Shown here one piece after another: positions 1-7,165 of a stretch of 64,000 nt of DNA. The position numbers were made by a program, and so were the translations under genes. The stretch is from Caenimonas soli. Its GTDB lineage: Bacteria > Pseudomonadota > Gammaproteobacteria > Burkholderiales > Burkholderiaceae_C. How positions within the stretch are numbered: position 1 is the first letter of the stretch; every line of letters starts with the position of its first letter. The stretch is from NCBI RefSeq assembly GCF_013155545.1, contig NZ_JABJVV010000022.1, positions 34,668 through 98,667 on the forward strand, written 5' to 3'. The notes under the pieces were generated by a model. The model was not told where the DNA came from. It saw only the letters and a program-made list of their open reading frames with translations, and made no database searches.

Positions 1-67
1 CGGCGTAGGCCGCCGCGGCGGCCAGGGTCAGCACCACGGTCGCGACAGGCGCACTGGCTAGAATCAT
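1..67 (-). CDS. Cytochrome c assembly (CcsA/YpjD-like) membrane protein, N-terminal fragment
   Basis: Only the first 22 codons are inside the window. An ATG at 67-65 opens a reading frame whose residues are almost all small and hydrophobic (begins MILASAPVATVVLTLAAAAA), as expected for the first membrane helix of a polytopic protein. A CcsA/YpjD-type cytochrome c assembly protein is commonly encoded divergently next to ffh in proteobacteria (ypjD-ffh in E. coli), so position supports this call. The identification is inferred from context and hydrophobicity only; the rest of the gene lies upstream of base 1. Confidence 0.5.
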   Translation of the reverse strand, partial: MILASAPVATVVLTLAAAAAYA

Positions 68-107
68 GTTCCACAGTTTAGCCTTGCTTCACTCACGAAG
101 CATTTAT

Positions 108-1472
108 ATGGCCTCCGCCCTCACAGACAAACTCTCGCGCCTGGCCAAGGAAATCCGCGGCCAGGCCCGCATCACCGAAGCCAACGTGCAGGACATGCTG
201 CGCGAGGTGCGCATGGCCCTGCTCGAAGCCGACGTCGCCCTGCCGGTGGTGCGCGACTTCATCGCCCGCGTCAAGGAAAAAGCGTTGGGCGCCGAGGTGC
301 TGGGCTCGCTGTCGCCGGGCCAGGCCCTGGTGGGCATCGTCAACCGCGAGCTGGCCGCGACCATGGGGCAGGGCGTCTCGGACATCAATCTGCAGGCGCA
401 ACCGCCGGCCGTGATCCTGATGGCCGGCCTGCAAGGCGCCGGCAAGACCACGACGACGGCCAAACTGGCCAAGCACCTGATCGAGAAGCGCAAGAAGAAG
501 GTGCTGACCGTGTCGGGCGACGTCTACCGCCCCGCCGCCATCGAGCAGCTCAAGACGGTGACCGCCCAGGCGGGCGCCGAATGGTTTCCCAGCTCACCCG
601 ACCAGAAGCCGGTGGACATCGCCCGGGCGGCGCTCGATTACGCCAAGCGGCAGTATTTCGACGTGCTGCTGGTCGATACGGCCGGCCGGCTGGCGATCGA
701 CGAAGTCCTGATGCGCGAGATCAAGGAACTGCACGCCGCGCTGAACCCGGTCGAGACCCTGTTCGTGGTGGACGCCATGCAGGGGCAGGACGCGGTCAAC
801 ACCGCCAAGGCCTTCAAGGAAGCCCTGCCGCTGACCGGCATCATCCTGACCAAGCTGGACGGCGACTCGCGCGGCGGCGCGGCGCTGTCGGTGCGCCAGA
901 TCACTGGCGCGCCGATCAAGTTTGCCGGCGTCAGCGAGAAGATCGACGGGCTCGAGGTGTTCGATGCCGAGCGCCACGCCGGGCGCATTCTCGGCATGGG
1001 CGATATCGTCGCGCTGGTCGAGCAGGTCACGGCCGGCGTCGACATTCAGGCCGCGCAGAAGCTCGCGGCCAAGGTCAAGAGCGGGGAGGGGTTCGATTTG
1101 AACGACTTCCTCTCGCAGATCCAGCAGATGAAGAGCATGGGTGGCCTGTCGCAGCTGATGGACAAGCTGCCCGCGCAGATGCAGGCCAAGGCCGGCCAGG
1201 TCGATATGAACAAGGCCGAGAAGGACATCCGCCGCAAGGAAGGCATCATCCAGAGCATGACGCCGCTGGAGCGCCGCAAGCCCGATCTCATCAAGGCCAC
1301 CCGCAAGCGCCGCATTGCTGCCGGTGCCGGCGTGCAGGTTCAGGAAGTCAACCGCCTGCTCAACGAGTTCGAGCAGATGCAGGGGATGATGAAGAAGATG
1401 AAGGGCGGCGGCCTGATGAAGATGATGAAGCGCATGGGCGGGGGCAAGGGCATGCCCAAGATGCCCTTCTAA
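108..1472 (+). CDS. ffh: Signal recognition particle protein Ffh (SRP54)
   Basis: GTPase subunit of the bacterial signal recognition particle. It binds 4.5S RNA and signal sequences of nascent inner-membrane proteins and docks with FtsY. From the start used here (MASALTDKLSRL, 454 aa) the protein shows an N-terminal helical domain, a P-loop GLQGAGKTTTT (about residue 102), DTAGRLAID, the TKLDGDSRGG motif and a methionine-rich M domain ending in a lysine/glycine/methionine tail. An upstream in-frame ATG at 66 would add 14 residues that fall outside the conserved family start and lie over the divergent gene's start, so 108 is preferred. Length is normal for the family. It is the first gene on this strand, with no partner in an operon; opgH converges 13 bases beyond its stop. 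Confidence 0.97.
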   Translation: MASALTDKLSRLAKEIRGQARITEANVQDMLREVRMALLEADVALPVVRDFIARVKEKALGAEVLGSLSPGQALVGIVNRELAATMGQGVSDINLQAQPPAVILMAGLQGAGKTTTTAKLAKHLIEKRKKKVLTVSGDVYRPAAIEQLKTVTAQAGAEWFPSSPDQKPVDIARAALDYAKRQYFDVLLVDTAGRLAIDEVLMREIKELHAALNPVETLFVVDAMQGQDAVNTAKAFKEALPLTGIILTKLDGDSRGGAALSVRQITGAPIKFAGVSEKIDGLEVFDAERHAGRILGMGDIVALVEQVTAGVDIQAAQKLAAKVKSGEGFDLNDFLSQIQQMKSMGGLSQLMDKLPAQMQAKAGQVDMNKAEKDIRRKEGIIQSMTPLERRKPDLIKATRKRRIAAGAGVQVQEVNRLLNEFEQMQGMMKKMKGGGLMKMMKRMGGGKGMPKMPF

Positions 1473-1485
1473 GGCGCGGCAGCCC

Positions 1486-3417
1486 TCAGGCCGCGCGTGC
1501 GTGCAGCCACGCGCGCCGCAGCACCGCCGGCGAACGCGACTCTTCCGGGATCAGCAGCAGCCCGCGTTCGCGCATCCAGCCGCCCAGCGAAACATGGCTG
1601 GTGAATACCGCCAGTGGCACCGCCAACAACAGCGGCATCGCCACCGGCGCCAGCAAGACCAGCGCGCCCGGATCCACCCAGGCGACGGCCGCCGCGAGCA
1701 GACCGATCACGCCTGTCATCGGCGACAGCCGGGCTCCCGCTTCGCCCCACGAGATCGCAGCTGCTTCCCTGGGCGGCGACTTCCATTCGAGCTTCAGGCC
1801 GGTCAGCGCCACCAGCACGAACAGCGAATGGGCCAGCATCCGCACCGGCGCCTGCAGTACGGCCATCAGGGTTTCGGCCGCGGCGCTGCGCAGGAGCGCG
1901 AAGGTGCCGCCGAAGCTTGGCTGCTCGCGCCGCAGGAACACCGCGGCCAGCCCCAGCAGGCGCGGCAAGAAGAGCATGCAAAGCGTCCAGGCCCACAAGC
2001 CGCGCAATTCGCTGGGCAGGGCACGCCAGTCCGGCACGATCGCGGCACCCGTCATCCACAGCGCGGTACCGAACGTCAGGAACGCGAGCCACAAGGGCGC
2101 CGAGAGGTAGGACATGGCGCCGATGAGGAACATGGCGCGGTGCACCGGATGGATGCCGGGTTCGGCCGCCAGGCGGGAGTTCTGCAGATTGCCCTGGCAC
2201 CAGCGGCGATCGCGCTGCAGTTCGGACAGGAGGTCGGGCGGCTGTTGTTCATAGCTGCCCGCCAGGTCGGACACCAGCCAGACCTCGTAGCCGGCGCGGC
2301 GCATCAGCGCCGCCTCGACGAAGTCGTGCGACATGATGGGCCCGGCCAGGCCGCCGCCGCCCGCGATCGGTGCCAGGGCGCAGTGGCGCATGAAAGGCTC
2401 GACGCGGATGATCGCGTTGTGGCCCCAGTAGTGCGACTCGCCCAGCTGCCAGAACTGCATGCCCAATGTGAACAGCCGCCCGGTCACGCGCGAGGCGAAT
2501 TGCTGGGCGCGGGCGTGCAGCGTGGCATGCCCGACCGCCTGCGTCGCGGTCTGGATGATGCCGGCGCGCGGATGGGCCTCCATCAGCTTGACCAGCGAGG
2601 TGATGCAGTCCCCGCTCATCACGCTGTCGGCGTCCAGCACCAGCATGTAGCGGTAATCCTTGCCCCAGCGCCGGCAGAAATCGGCCACGTTGCCCGCCTT
2701 GCGATGGGTACGGCGGGCGCGCAGCCGGTAGTACACCTCGATCTGGGGTTGGCCGGGTTGCGCGGCCAGGGCGCTGCGCAACTCTTCCCACGCGGCGCGC
2801 TCAGCGGACGCGATCTCGGGGCGGCTGGTGTCGGACAGCACGAACACGTCGAAGGCGGGGGCGTGGCCCGTGGCCGCGACGGACTCGCACGTGGCGCGCA
2901 GTCCCGCGAACACGGTCGCCACATCCTCGTTGCAGATGGGCATGATGATCGCGGTGCGGGCCTGCGGGTTCATCGCATGCTGCCGCACCTGGCGGGCTGA
3001 CAGCGCCCGCACGTCGCCGCGCAGGCTGACGTAAAAACCCATCAGCGCCGTCACGAAACCCGTCACCACCCAGGTCGAAAGGGTGGCGAACAGCGCGATC
3101 TGGCCCCATTCCAGCCAGGCGTTGCCATAGTCGGGCTGGGCGCCGGCGAACAGCACGGTGGCCCCACCCGCGCTGGCCAAGGTCAAAAGTGCGAACACCA
3201 ACCGGCGCCGTCCGGCGCCCTCCTGCCAAGGTTCCCTCTGCGGCGGTGGCGCCTTGTCCCCGCGCACCAGGCGCGAAAGCATCGCCGTGAAGATGCTGTT
3301 CCAGAAGCCGCGCCACGGTTGGGGGGCCATCGATCCCCGGTTGAGCGGCGGCGCCGTCACCGAGTTGGGATGCCGCCATTCGCGCGGGCCTACTCGGGAA
3401 GAATGATGTTGGTCCAT
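1486..3417 (-). CDS. opgH: Glucans biosynthesis glucosyltransferase H
   Basis: Inner-membrane glycosyltransferase that builds the beta-1,2-linked backbone of osmoregulated periplasmic glucans from UDP-glucose. The 643-aa protein has N-terminal membrane helices around residues 60-125, a GT2 catalytic domain with LVLDADSV near residue 257, the acceptor-side motif SHDF, and QRDRRW near residue 400, followed by several C-terminal membrane helices. It is shorter than E. coli OpgH (about 850 aa), mainly at the N-terminus. The start ATG at 3417 lies inside the end of opgG (28-bp overlap), indicating translational coupling; a longer in-frame start at 3513 would run deeper into opgG and adds residues unlike the family. 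Made together with OpgG. Confidence 0.93.
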   Translation of the reverse strand: MDQHHSSRVGPREWRHPNSVTAPPLNRGSMAPQPWRGFWNSIFTAMLSRLVRGDKAPPPQREPWQEGAGRRRLVFALLTLASAGGATVLFAGAQPDYGNAWLEWGQIALFATLSTWVVTGFVTALMGFYVSLRGDVRALSARQVRQHAMNPQARTAIIMPICNEDVATVFAGLRATCESVAATGHAPAFDVFVLSDTSRPEIASAERAAWEELRSALAAQPGQPQIEVYYRLRARRTHRKAGNVADFCRRWGKDYRYMLVLDADSVMSGDCITSLVKLMEAHPRAGIIQTATQAVGHATLHARAQQFASRVTGRLFTLGMQFWQLGESHYWGHNAIIRVEPFMRHCALAPIAGGGGLAGPIMSHDFVEAALMRRAGYEVWLVSDLAGSYEQQPPDLLSELQRDRRWCQGNLQNSRLAAEPGIHPVHRAMFLIGAMSYLSAPLWLAFLTFGTALWMTGAAIVPDWRALPSELRGLWAWTLCMLFLPRLLGLAAVFLRREQPSFGGTFALLRSAAAETLMAVLQAPVRMLAHSLFVLVALTGLKLEWKSPPREAAAISWGEAGARLSPMTGVIGLLAAAVAWVDPGALVLLAPVAMPLLLAVPLAVFTSHVSLGGWMRERGLLLIPEESRSPAVLRRAWLHARAA

Positions 3418-4958
3418 GTTTCGCTCAGGATGTGGTTGTCGTGTTGAAGAAAGGCGCGCAGTTCCACCGGGCGCGTGGCATCCAGCCGCTGTACCCGTAC
3501 GGTCATCCGCCAACTCTTGGTCGCGGGATTGCGGTAGGCCAGCTGTTCGAGCAGGCGGCCGTTGCCGTCGGAGCTCACCACCGCGCGGACTGCGGCATCG
3601 GCCGGCAACGCGTCCAGCGCGGGGCCGGCGAAGTCGACGACGTACTGCACCTGATCCGCCGGCGCCGATGCGCTCTCGCGCGCATAGCCGATACCGCGCC
3701 GGGACTGCGTCACCCAGCTGCCGGGCGGCTGCTGTTGCTTGTCGCCCTGCCAGCCGATCTCGTAGGCAATTTCCAGCGGCGTGCCGGGCGCCGGCAGCGC
3801 GGCGGGCACCCAGTAGGCGACGACGTTGTCATGCGTTTCGTCGGGCGTGGGCAACTGCAGCAGCTCCACCCGGCCGGGGCCCCAATCGCCCAAGGGGCGA
3901 ATCCAGGCGCTGGGGCGGCGCTCGTAGCGCGCCTCCACGTCTTCGTAGCTGGCGAACGCGCGGTCCCGTTGCATCAGGCCGAAGCCGCGCAGGCTGTCCA
4001 TGGCAAAGGAAGTGGCGGTGGGCCGCGCCGGGTTTTGCAATGGCCGCCACAGCCACTCCCCGCTGCCGGTCGCGACCAGCAGCCCGTCCGAGTCGTGTAC
4101 CTCGGGCCGGAAGTCGGCGCGGCGCGGCTGGTTCTCGCCGAAGAAGAACATGCTGGTCAGCGGCGCTATGCCGAGCGTGGCGATCGGCTTTCCCGGCGCC
4201 GAGCGCAGGAAGATCCGGGCCTGCACGCGGGTGACCGTCTCCGGACCGGGTGTGATGTCGAAGCGGTAGGCGCCCGTGGCGCGCGGCGAATCCAGCAGCG
4301 CATGGATCGTCAGCTGCTTCGCGTCGGGCGACGGCCGCTCCAGCCAGAAATCGGTGAAGGCGGGAAATTCCTCGCCGCTTCCGCCCGTGGTGTCGATCGC
4401 CAGGCCCCTGGCGGACAGGCCGTACTGCTGGCCCGAGCCCAGCGCGCGGAAGTAGCTCGCGCCCAGGAAAGCGATGAGCTCGTCCTTGTAGCCCGCGTCG
4501 GCGAGCGGGTAGTGGACGCGCAGGCCGGCGAAGCCGAGATCGCCCCATCGCTCGGGAGCTAGCGCGCTCTTGCCGAAGTCGAACTGCTCGCTGCGATAGG
4601 GAATGCGGAGCACGCCCTGCGAGGACACCTCATGGATGCGCACCGGCTGGCGATGGTGTTGTCCCAGATGGAAAAACATCGCTTCGAACGGCAGTTGCGC
4701 GTCGCGCCACAGCGCCTTGGCGGGCTGAAAGCGCAGCTCGCGCAAGCCGTCGTAGTCGAGTTGGAGCAGTTCCGCCGGCAACGCGGCGGGGACGGACCGA
4801 TAGGGGGTTTGCGAGTTCTGGCGGGCCAGCGCCGAAAGCCGCTCGAAGTCGAACGCGGGCGGCTGCGCGGCTTGCGATACCGCCCAGGCGCCCAACAACG
4901 CGAAGGCGAGGCCGGCCAGGCGGGCAAAGCGCCGAGACAGCGCGGGGACATGGGTCAT
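3390..4958 (-). CDS. opgG: Glucans biosynthesis protein G, periplasmic
   Basis: Periplasmic protein required for osmoregulated periplasmic glucan synthesis, thought to act on the nascent glucan made by OpgH. The 522-aa product begins with a Sec signal (two arginines, then a leucine/alanine core, predicted cleavage after VSQA near residue 31) and matches the MdoG/OpgG family along its length, including DYDGLRELRF and the SQGVLRIPYRSEQFDFG region. First gene of opgG-opgH. The ATG at 4958 is the only reasonable start, and no good ribosome-binding site precedes it. A sigma54-type promoter ends 12 bases upstream of the ATG, so a transcript from it would be almost leaderless. An IHF-type and a GlrR-type site lie farther upstream. 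Confidence 0.94.
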   Translation of the reverse strand: MTHVPALSRRFARLAGLAFALLGAWAVSQAAQPPAFDFERLSALARQNSQTPYRSVPAALPAELLQLDYDGLRELRFQPAKALWRDAQLPFEAMFFHLGQHHRQPVRIHEVSSQGVLRIPYRSEQFDFGKSALAPERWGDLGFAGLRVHYPLADAGYKDELIAFLGASYFRALGSGQQYGLSARGLAIDTTGGSGEEFPAFTDFWLERPSPDAKQLTIHALLDSPRATGAYRFDITPGPETVTRVQARIFLRSAPGKPIATLGIAPLTSMFFFGENQPRRADFRPEVHDSDGLLVATGSGEWLWRPLQNPARPTATSFAMDSLRGFGLMQRDRAFASYEDVEARYERRPSAWIRPLGDWGPGRVELLQLPTPDETHDNVVAYWVPAALPAPGTPLEIAYEIGWQGDKQQQPPGSWVTQSRRGIGYARESASAPADQVQYVVDFAGPALDALPADAAVRAVVSSDGNGRLLEQLAYRNPATKSWRMTVRVQRLDATRPVELRAFLQHDNHILSETWTNIILPE

Positions 4959-4969
4959 GCATGGCCTAG

Positions 4970-4985
4970 TGCAAACCCTATGCCA
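4970..4985 (-). promoter_or_regulatory. Candidate sigma54 (-24/-12) promoter of opgGH
   Basis: On the minus strand the sequence reads TGGCATAGGGTTTGCA. The invariant GG and GC are separated by exactly 10 bases, and both the TGGCA (-24) and TTTGCA (-12) blocks match the sigma54 consensus. The predicted transcription start is about base 4959, one base before the opgG ATG, implying a leaderless mRNA or a slightly shifted start. The match is seen directly; function is inferred and supported by the IHF and GlrR-type sites upstream and by the neighbouring sigma54 activator gene. Confidence 0.6.
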
Positions 4986-5003
4986 GCTGGAAAAGTTATT
5001 TTA

Positions 5004-5016
5004 AATCAATGGCTTA
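5004..5016 (+). promoter_or_regulatory. Candidate IHF-binding site between activator site and sigma54 promoter
   Basis: AATCAATGGCTTA matches the IHF consensus WATCAANNNNTTR at every fixed position and is flanked by an AT-rich run (4991-5009) that stands out in this GC-rich region. It lies between the inverted repeat at 5078-5097 and the sigma54 element at 4970-4985, where IHF normally bends DNA to bring an enhancer-bound activator to RNA polymerase. Confidence 0.5.
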
Positions 5017-5077
5017 CGGGGCATCTGGGCTTCAGGTGCTTAAAGGAAGAGCAGCCCGGCGTGGAAACCCGTGTCTT

Positions 5078-5097
5078 TTGTCGCCATACGGCGACAA
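5078..5097. promoter_or_regulatory. GlrR-type activator site (TGTC-N10-GACA inverted repeat)
   Basis: A perfect inverted repeat with 8-bp arms and a 4-bp centre, TTGTCGCC-ATAC-GGCGACAA. It contains TGTC-N10-GACA, the binding consensus reported for the E. coli sigma54 activator GlrR. It sits about 115 bp upstream of the -12 element of the opgG promoter and 48 bp downstream of the glrR stop codon, a usual enhancer distance. The repeat is seen directly; its use by the adjacent GlrR homologue is inference. Confidence 0.55.
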
Positions 5098-5144
5098 GCA
5101 CTCCAGCTGATCTGGAAAATACCGAGTGGAATCAACGACTTGGC

Positions 5145-6551
5145 TCAGTCGCCGGATAGCGACACGCCGGGCGGAATGTCCGATTGGAAGTGTCCCGGGG
5201 TGAGCTCGTGCTTTTGCAACAGGCGGTAGAACTCGGTGCGGTTGCGATCGGCCAGCCGGGCCGCATCCGCCACGTTGCCATCGGTCAGCTTCAGCAGGCC
5301 GACCAGGTAGTCGCGCTCAAAACGCTGCTTGGCATCGGCGTAAGTCAGCACCGGGATCGACGGCGTGCGCAGCGCGCGTTGCACCAGGGCCAACGGCACC
5401 AAGGGCGTCGTGGCCAGAGCGCAGACCTGCTCGACCACGTTGTAGAGCTGGCGAACATTGCCCGGCCAAGGCGCGGCGATCAGCGCCCTGAGGGCCTCCG
5501 GGGCGAAGCCGGAGAGTCGTCGGCCGTACTTGGAGGCGAGGCGCTGCAGGAAATGGTTCGCCAACAACGGGATGTCTTCCCTTCGGTCGCCCAGCGTGGG
5601 CAGCGTGAGCGTGACGACGTTCAGGCGGTAATACAGGTCCTGGCGGAACTGGCCCTGCGCCATGGCGGCGTCCAGGTCACGGTGCGTCGCGGAGATGATG
5701 CGCACGTCGACCGGATGCGACTGGCTGGACCCGACGGGGCGCACCGTGCGCTCTTGCAGCACGCGCAGCAGCTTCACCTGCAGCGCCGGCGGCATGTCGC
5801 CGATCTCGTCCAGCAGCAGGGTGCCACCGTCGGCTGCCTGGAACAGACCCTTGTGGTTGGCCACTGCGTCCGTGAACGCGCCTTTCACGTGGCCGAAAAG
5901 TTCCGACTCCAGCAGCGCTTCGGGAATGGCGCCGCAGTTGACGGCGACGAAGGGCCGCTGGGCGCGTGGGCTCGCCCGGTGGATGGCCTGTGCCAGCATT
6001 TCCTTGCCCGTTCCGCTGTCGCCGCGCAGCAGCACGCTGGCGTCCGACGTCGCCACCATGCGGGCCTCGGCCAGCAGGTCGGCCATGTGGCCGGAGCGGC
6101 TGATGATGTCGCGGCGCCAACCCTCGTCCGCATCGGCGGCTTCATGATGCGGCGCACCCAGTGCCAGGGCCTGTGCGATCTTGTCCAGCAGGACCTTGGC
6201 GTCGTAGGGCTTGGTCAGGTAGCTGAAAACGCCGCGTGCCGTGGCCTCCACCGCATCGGGAATGGTGCCGTGCGCGGTGAGCAGGATCACGGGCAGCGAC
6301 GGATGGCGCATGCGGATCTCGGTGAACAGGGCCAGCCCGTCTTGTCCCGGCATCCGCACATCACTCAGGACCAGCTGGGGACGCTCGATCTGGAGTTTGG
6401 CCAGGGCGCTTTCCGCCGAGCCGGCCGTGCTCACCCGGTAGCCTGCGGAGTTCAGCCGCATGGACAGCAGGCGCAGCATGTCGGCGTCGTCATCGACGAC
6501 GAGAAGGCGAGGCTGCGCGGGAGAAACGTCCGATGCGAGGCTGATGGTCAT
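5145..6551 (-). CDS. glrR: Sigma54-dependent response regulator, GlrR/QseF type
   Basis: Cytoplasmic NtrC-family activator, 468 aa. It has an N-terminal receiver (DDDADM acidic pocket, phospho-acceptor Asp near residue 64 in LSDVRMPG, Lys in TKPYD), an AAA+ domain with Walker A GDSGTGKE (about residue 176) and LLLDEIGDMP, and a FIS-type DNA-binding helix-turn-helix ending with NRTEFYRLLQKHEL, a GlrR hallmark. The sigma54-contact loop reads GAFTDA (residues 224-229), not the canonical GAFTGA. The start at 6551 overlaps the lipoprotein stop by ATGA; longer in-frame starts run through the lipoprotein gene in another frame and are not credible. Last gene of the miaB-glrK-qseG-glrR run; opgGH follows downstream and is its likely target. 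Confidence 0.92.
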   Translation of the reverse strand: MTISLASDVSPAQPRLLVVDDDADMLRLLSMRLNSAGYRVSTAGSAESALAKLQIERPQLVLSDVRMPGQDGLALFTEIRMRHPSLPVILLTAHGTIPDAVEATARGVFSYLTKPYDAKVLLDKIAQALALGAPHHEAADADEGWRRDIISRSGHMADLLAEARMVATSDASVLLRGDSGTGKEMLAQAIHRASPRAQRPFVAVNCGAIPEALLESELFGHVKGAFTDAVANHKGLFQAADGGTLLLDEIGDMPPALQVKLLRVLQERTVRPVGSSQSHPVDVRIISATHRDLDAAMAQGQFRQDLYYRLNVVTLTLPTLGDRREDIPLLANHFLQRLASKYGRRLSGFAPEALRALIAAPWPGNVRQLYNVVEQVCALATTPLVPLALVQRALRTPSIPVLTYADAKQRFERDYLVGLLKLTDGNVADAARLADRNRTEFYRLLQKHELTPGHFQSDIPPGVSLSGD

Positions 6552-7165
6552 GGTGTGAGGCGCTGTCCGTTGGCAGGCGCCGACATTGCTGCGGCCGGCC
6601 GCAGCAGCAGGCTGCGCTCGACCGCGCGCAAGGCCTCCAGCCGGTCGTTGAGCAGTTCGATGCGCCGGTGGGCGTCCTTTGTCTGCTGGCTTTGGCGTTC
6701 CAACTGCTCCTCGAGGCGACGCGCGTCCGCTTGCTGCGCCAGCAGCATTCGCGCCAGCGGATGCAGCACCTGCGCTTGCGGCTGGTTCTGGGCCAGCACA
6801 CGTTGCAAAAGCGCCTGCGCACGTGCGGCGTTGCCGGGCGTGCGCGCGGTGCCCAGCGCGATGGCCAACTGCATCTGCCGCGTCGAATCCTGCGGATCGC
6901 CGAGGCCGTTGATTTCCTGCGCGAGTTCGGCCGGCTGCAGACTCCTGACGCGCTCCGCGTAGGCGAGCAGGGTTTCCGCCGGGCTGGGCGCCGTGGCCGG
7001 GACAGCCGTTGGCGGCGCGGGAATCGCCGCCATCGGCGGTGGCGCCGGCTGTGATTGCGCAGGTGATGCGCAGCCGTACAGGCCCGCGACGAAAGCCAGC
7101 GCCAGGATGAGGTAAGGAAGGTGGCGCGCACAAAGGCGGCCGGCCGTATGAAGGTCAGCTTGCAT
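6548..7165 (-). CDS. QseG-like outer-membrane lipoprotein of the GlrK/GlrR system
   Basis: 205-aa lipoprotein. The N-terminus has a hydrophobic segment and a lipobox LYGC (Cys about residue 31), followed by a proline/alanine linker and then helical repeats. The C-terminal third is rich in Glu/Arg/Gln and likely forms a coiled coil (LLNDRLEALRAVERSL). In E. coli the equivalent gene between glrK and glrR (yfhG/qseG) encodes an outer-membrane lipoprotein that activates the kinase GlrK/QseE. The same kinase-lipoprotein-regulator order and the matching C-terminal pattern support the assignment. Its start overlaps the kinase end by 11 bp and its stop overlaps the glrR start by ATGA. Overall sequence conservation in this family is weak, so the name is left blank. 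Confidence 0.8.
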   Translation of the reverse strand: MQADLHTAGRLCARHLPYLILALAFVAGLYGCASPAQSQPAPPPMAAIPAPPTAVPATAPSPAETLLAYAERVRSLQPAELAQEINGLGDPQDSTRQMQLAIALGTARTPGNAARAQALLQRVLAQNQPQAQVLHPLARMLLAQQADARRLEEQLERQSQQTKDAHRRIELLNDRLEALRAVERSLLLRPAAAMSAPANGQRLTP

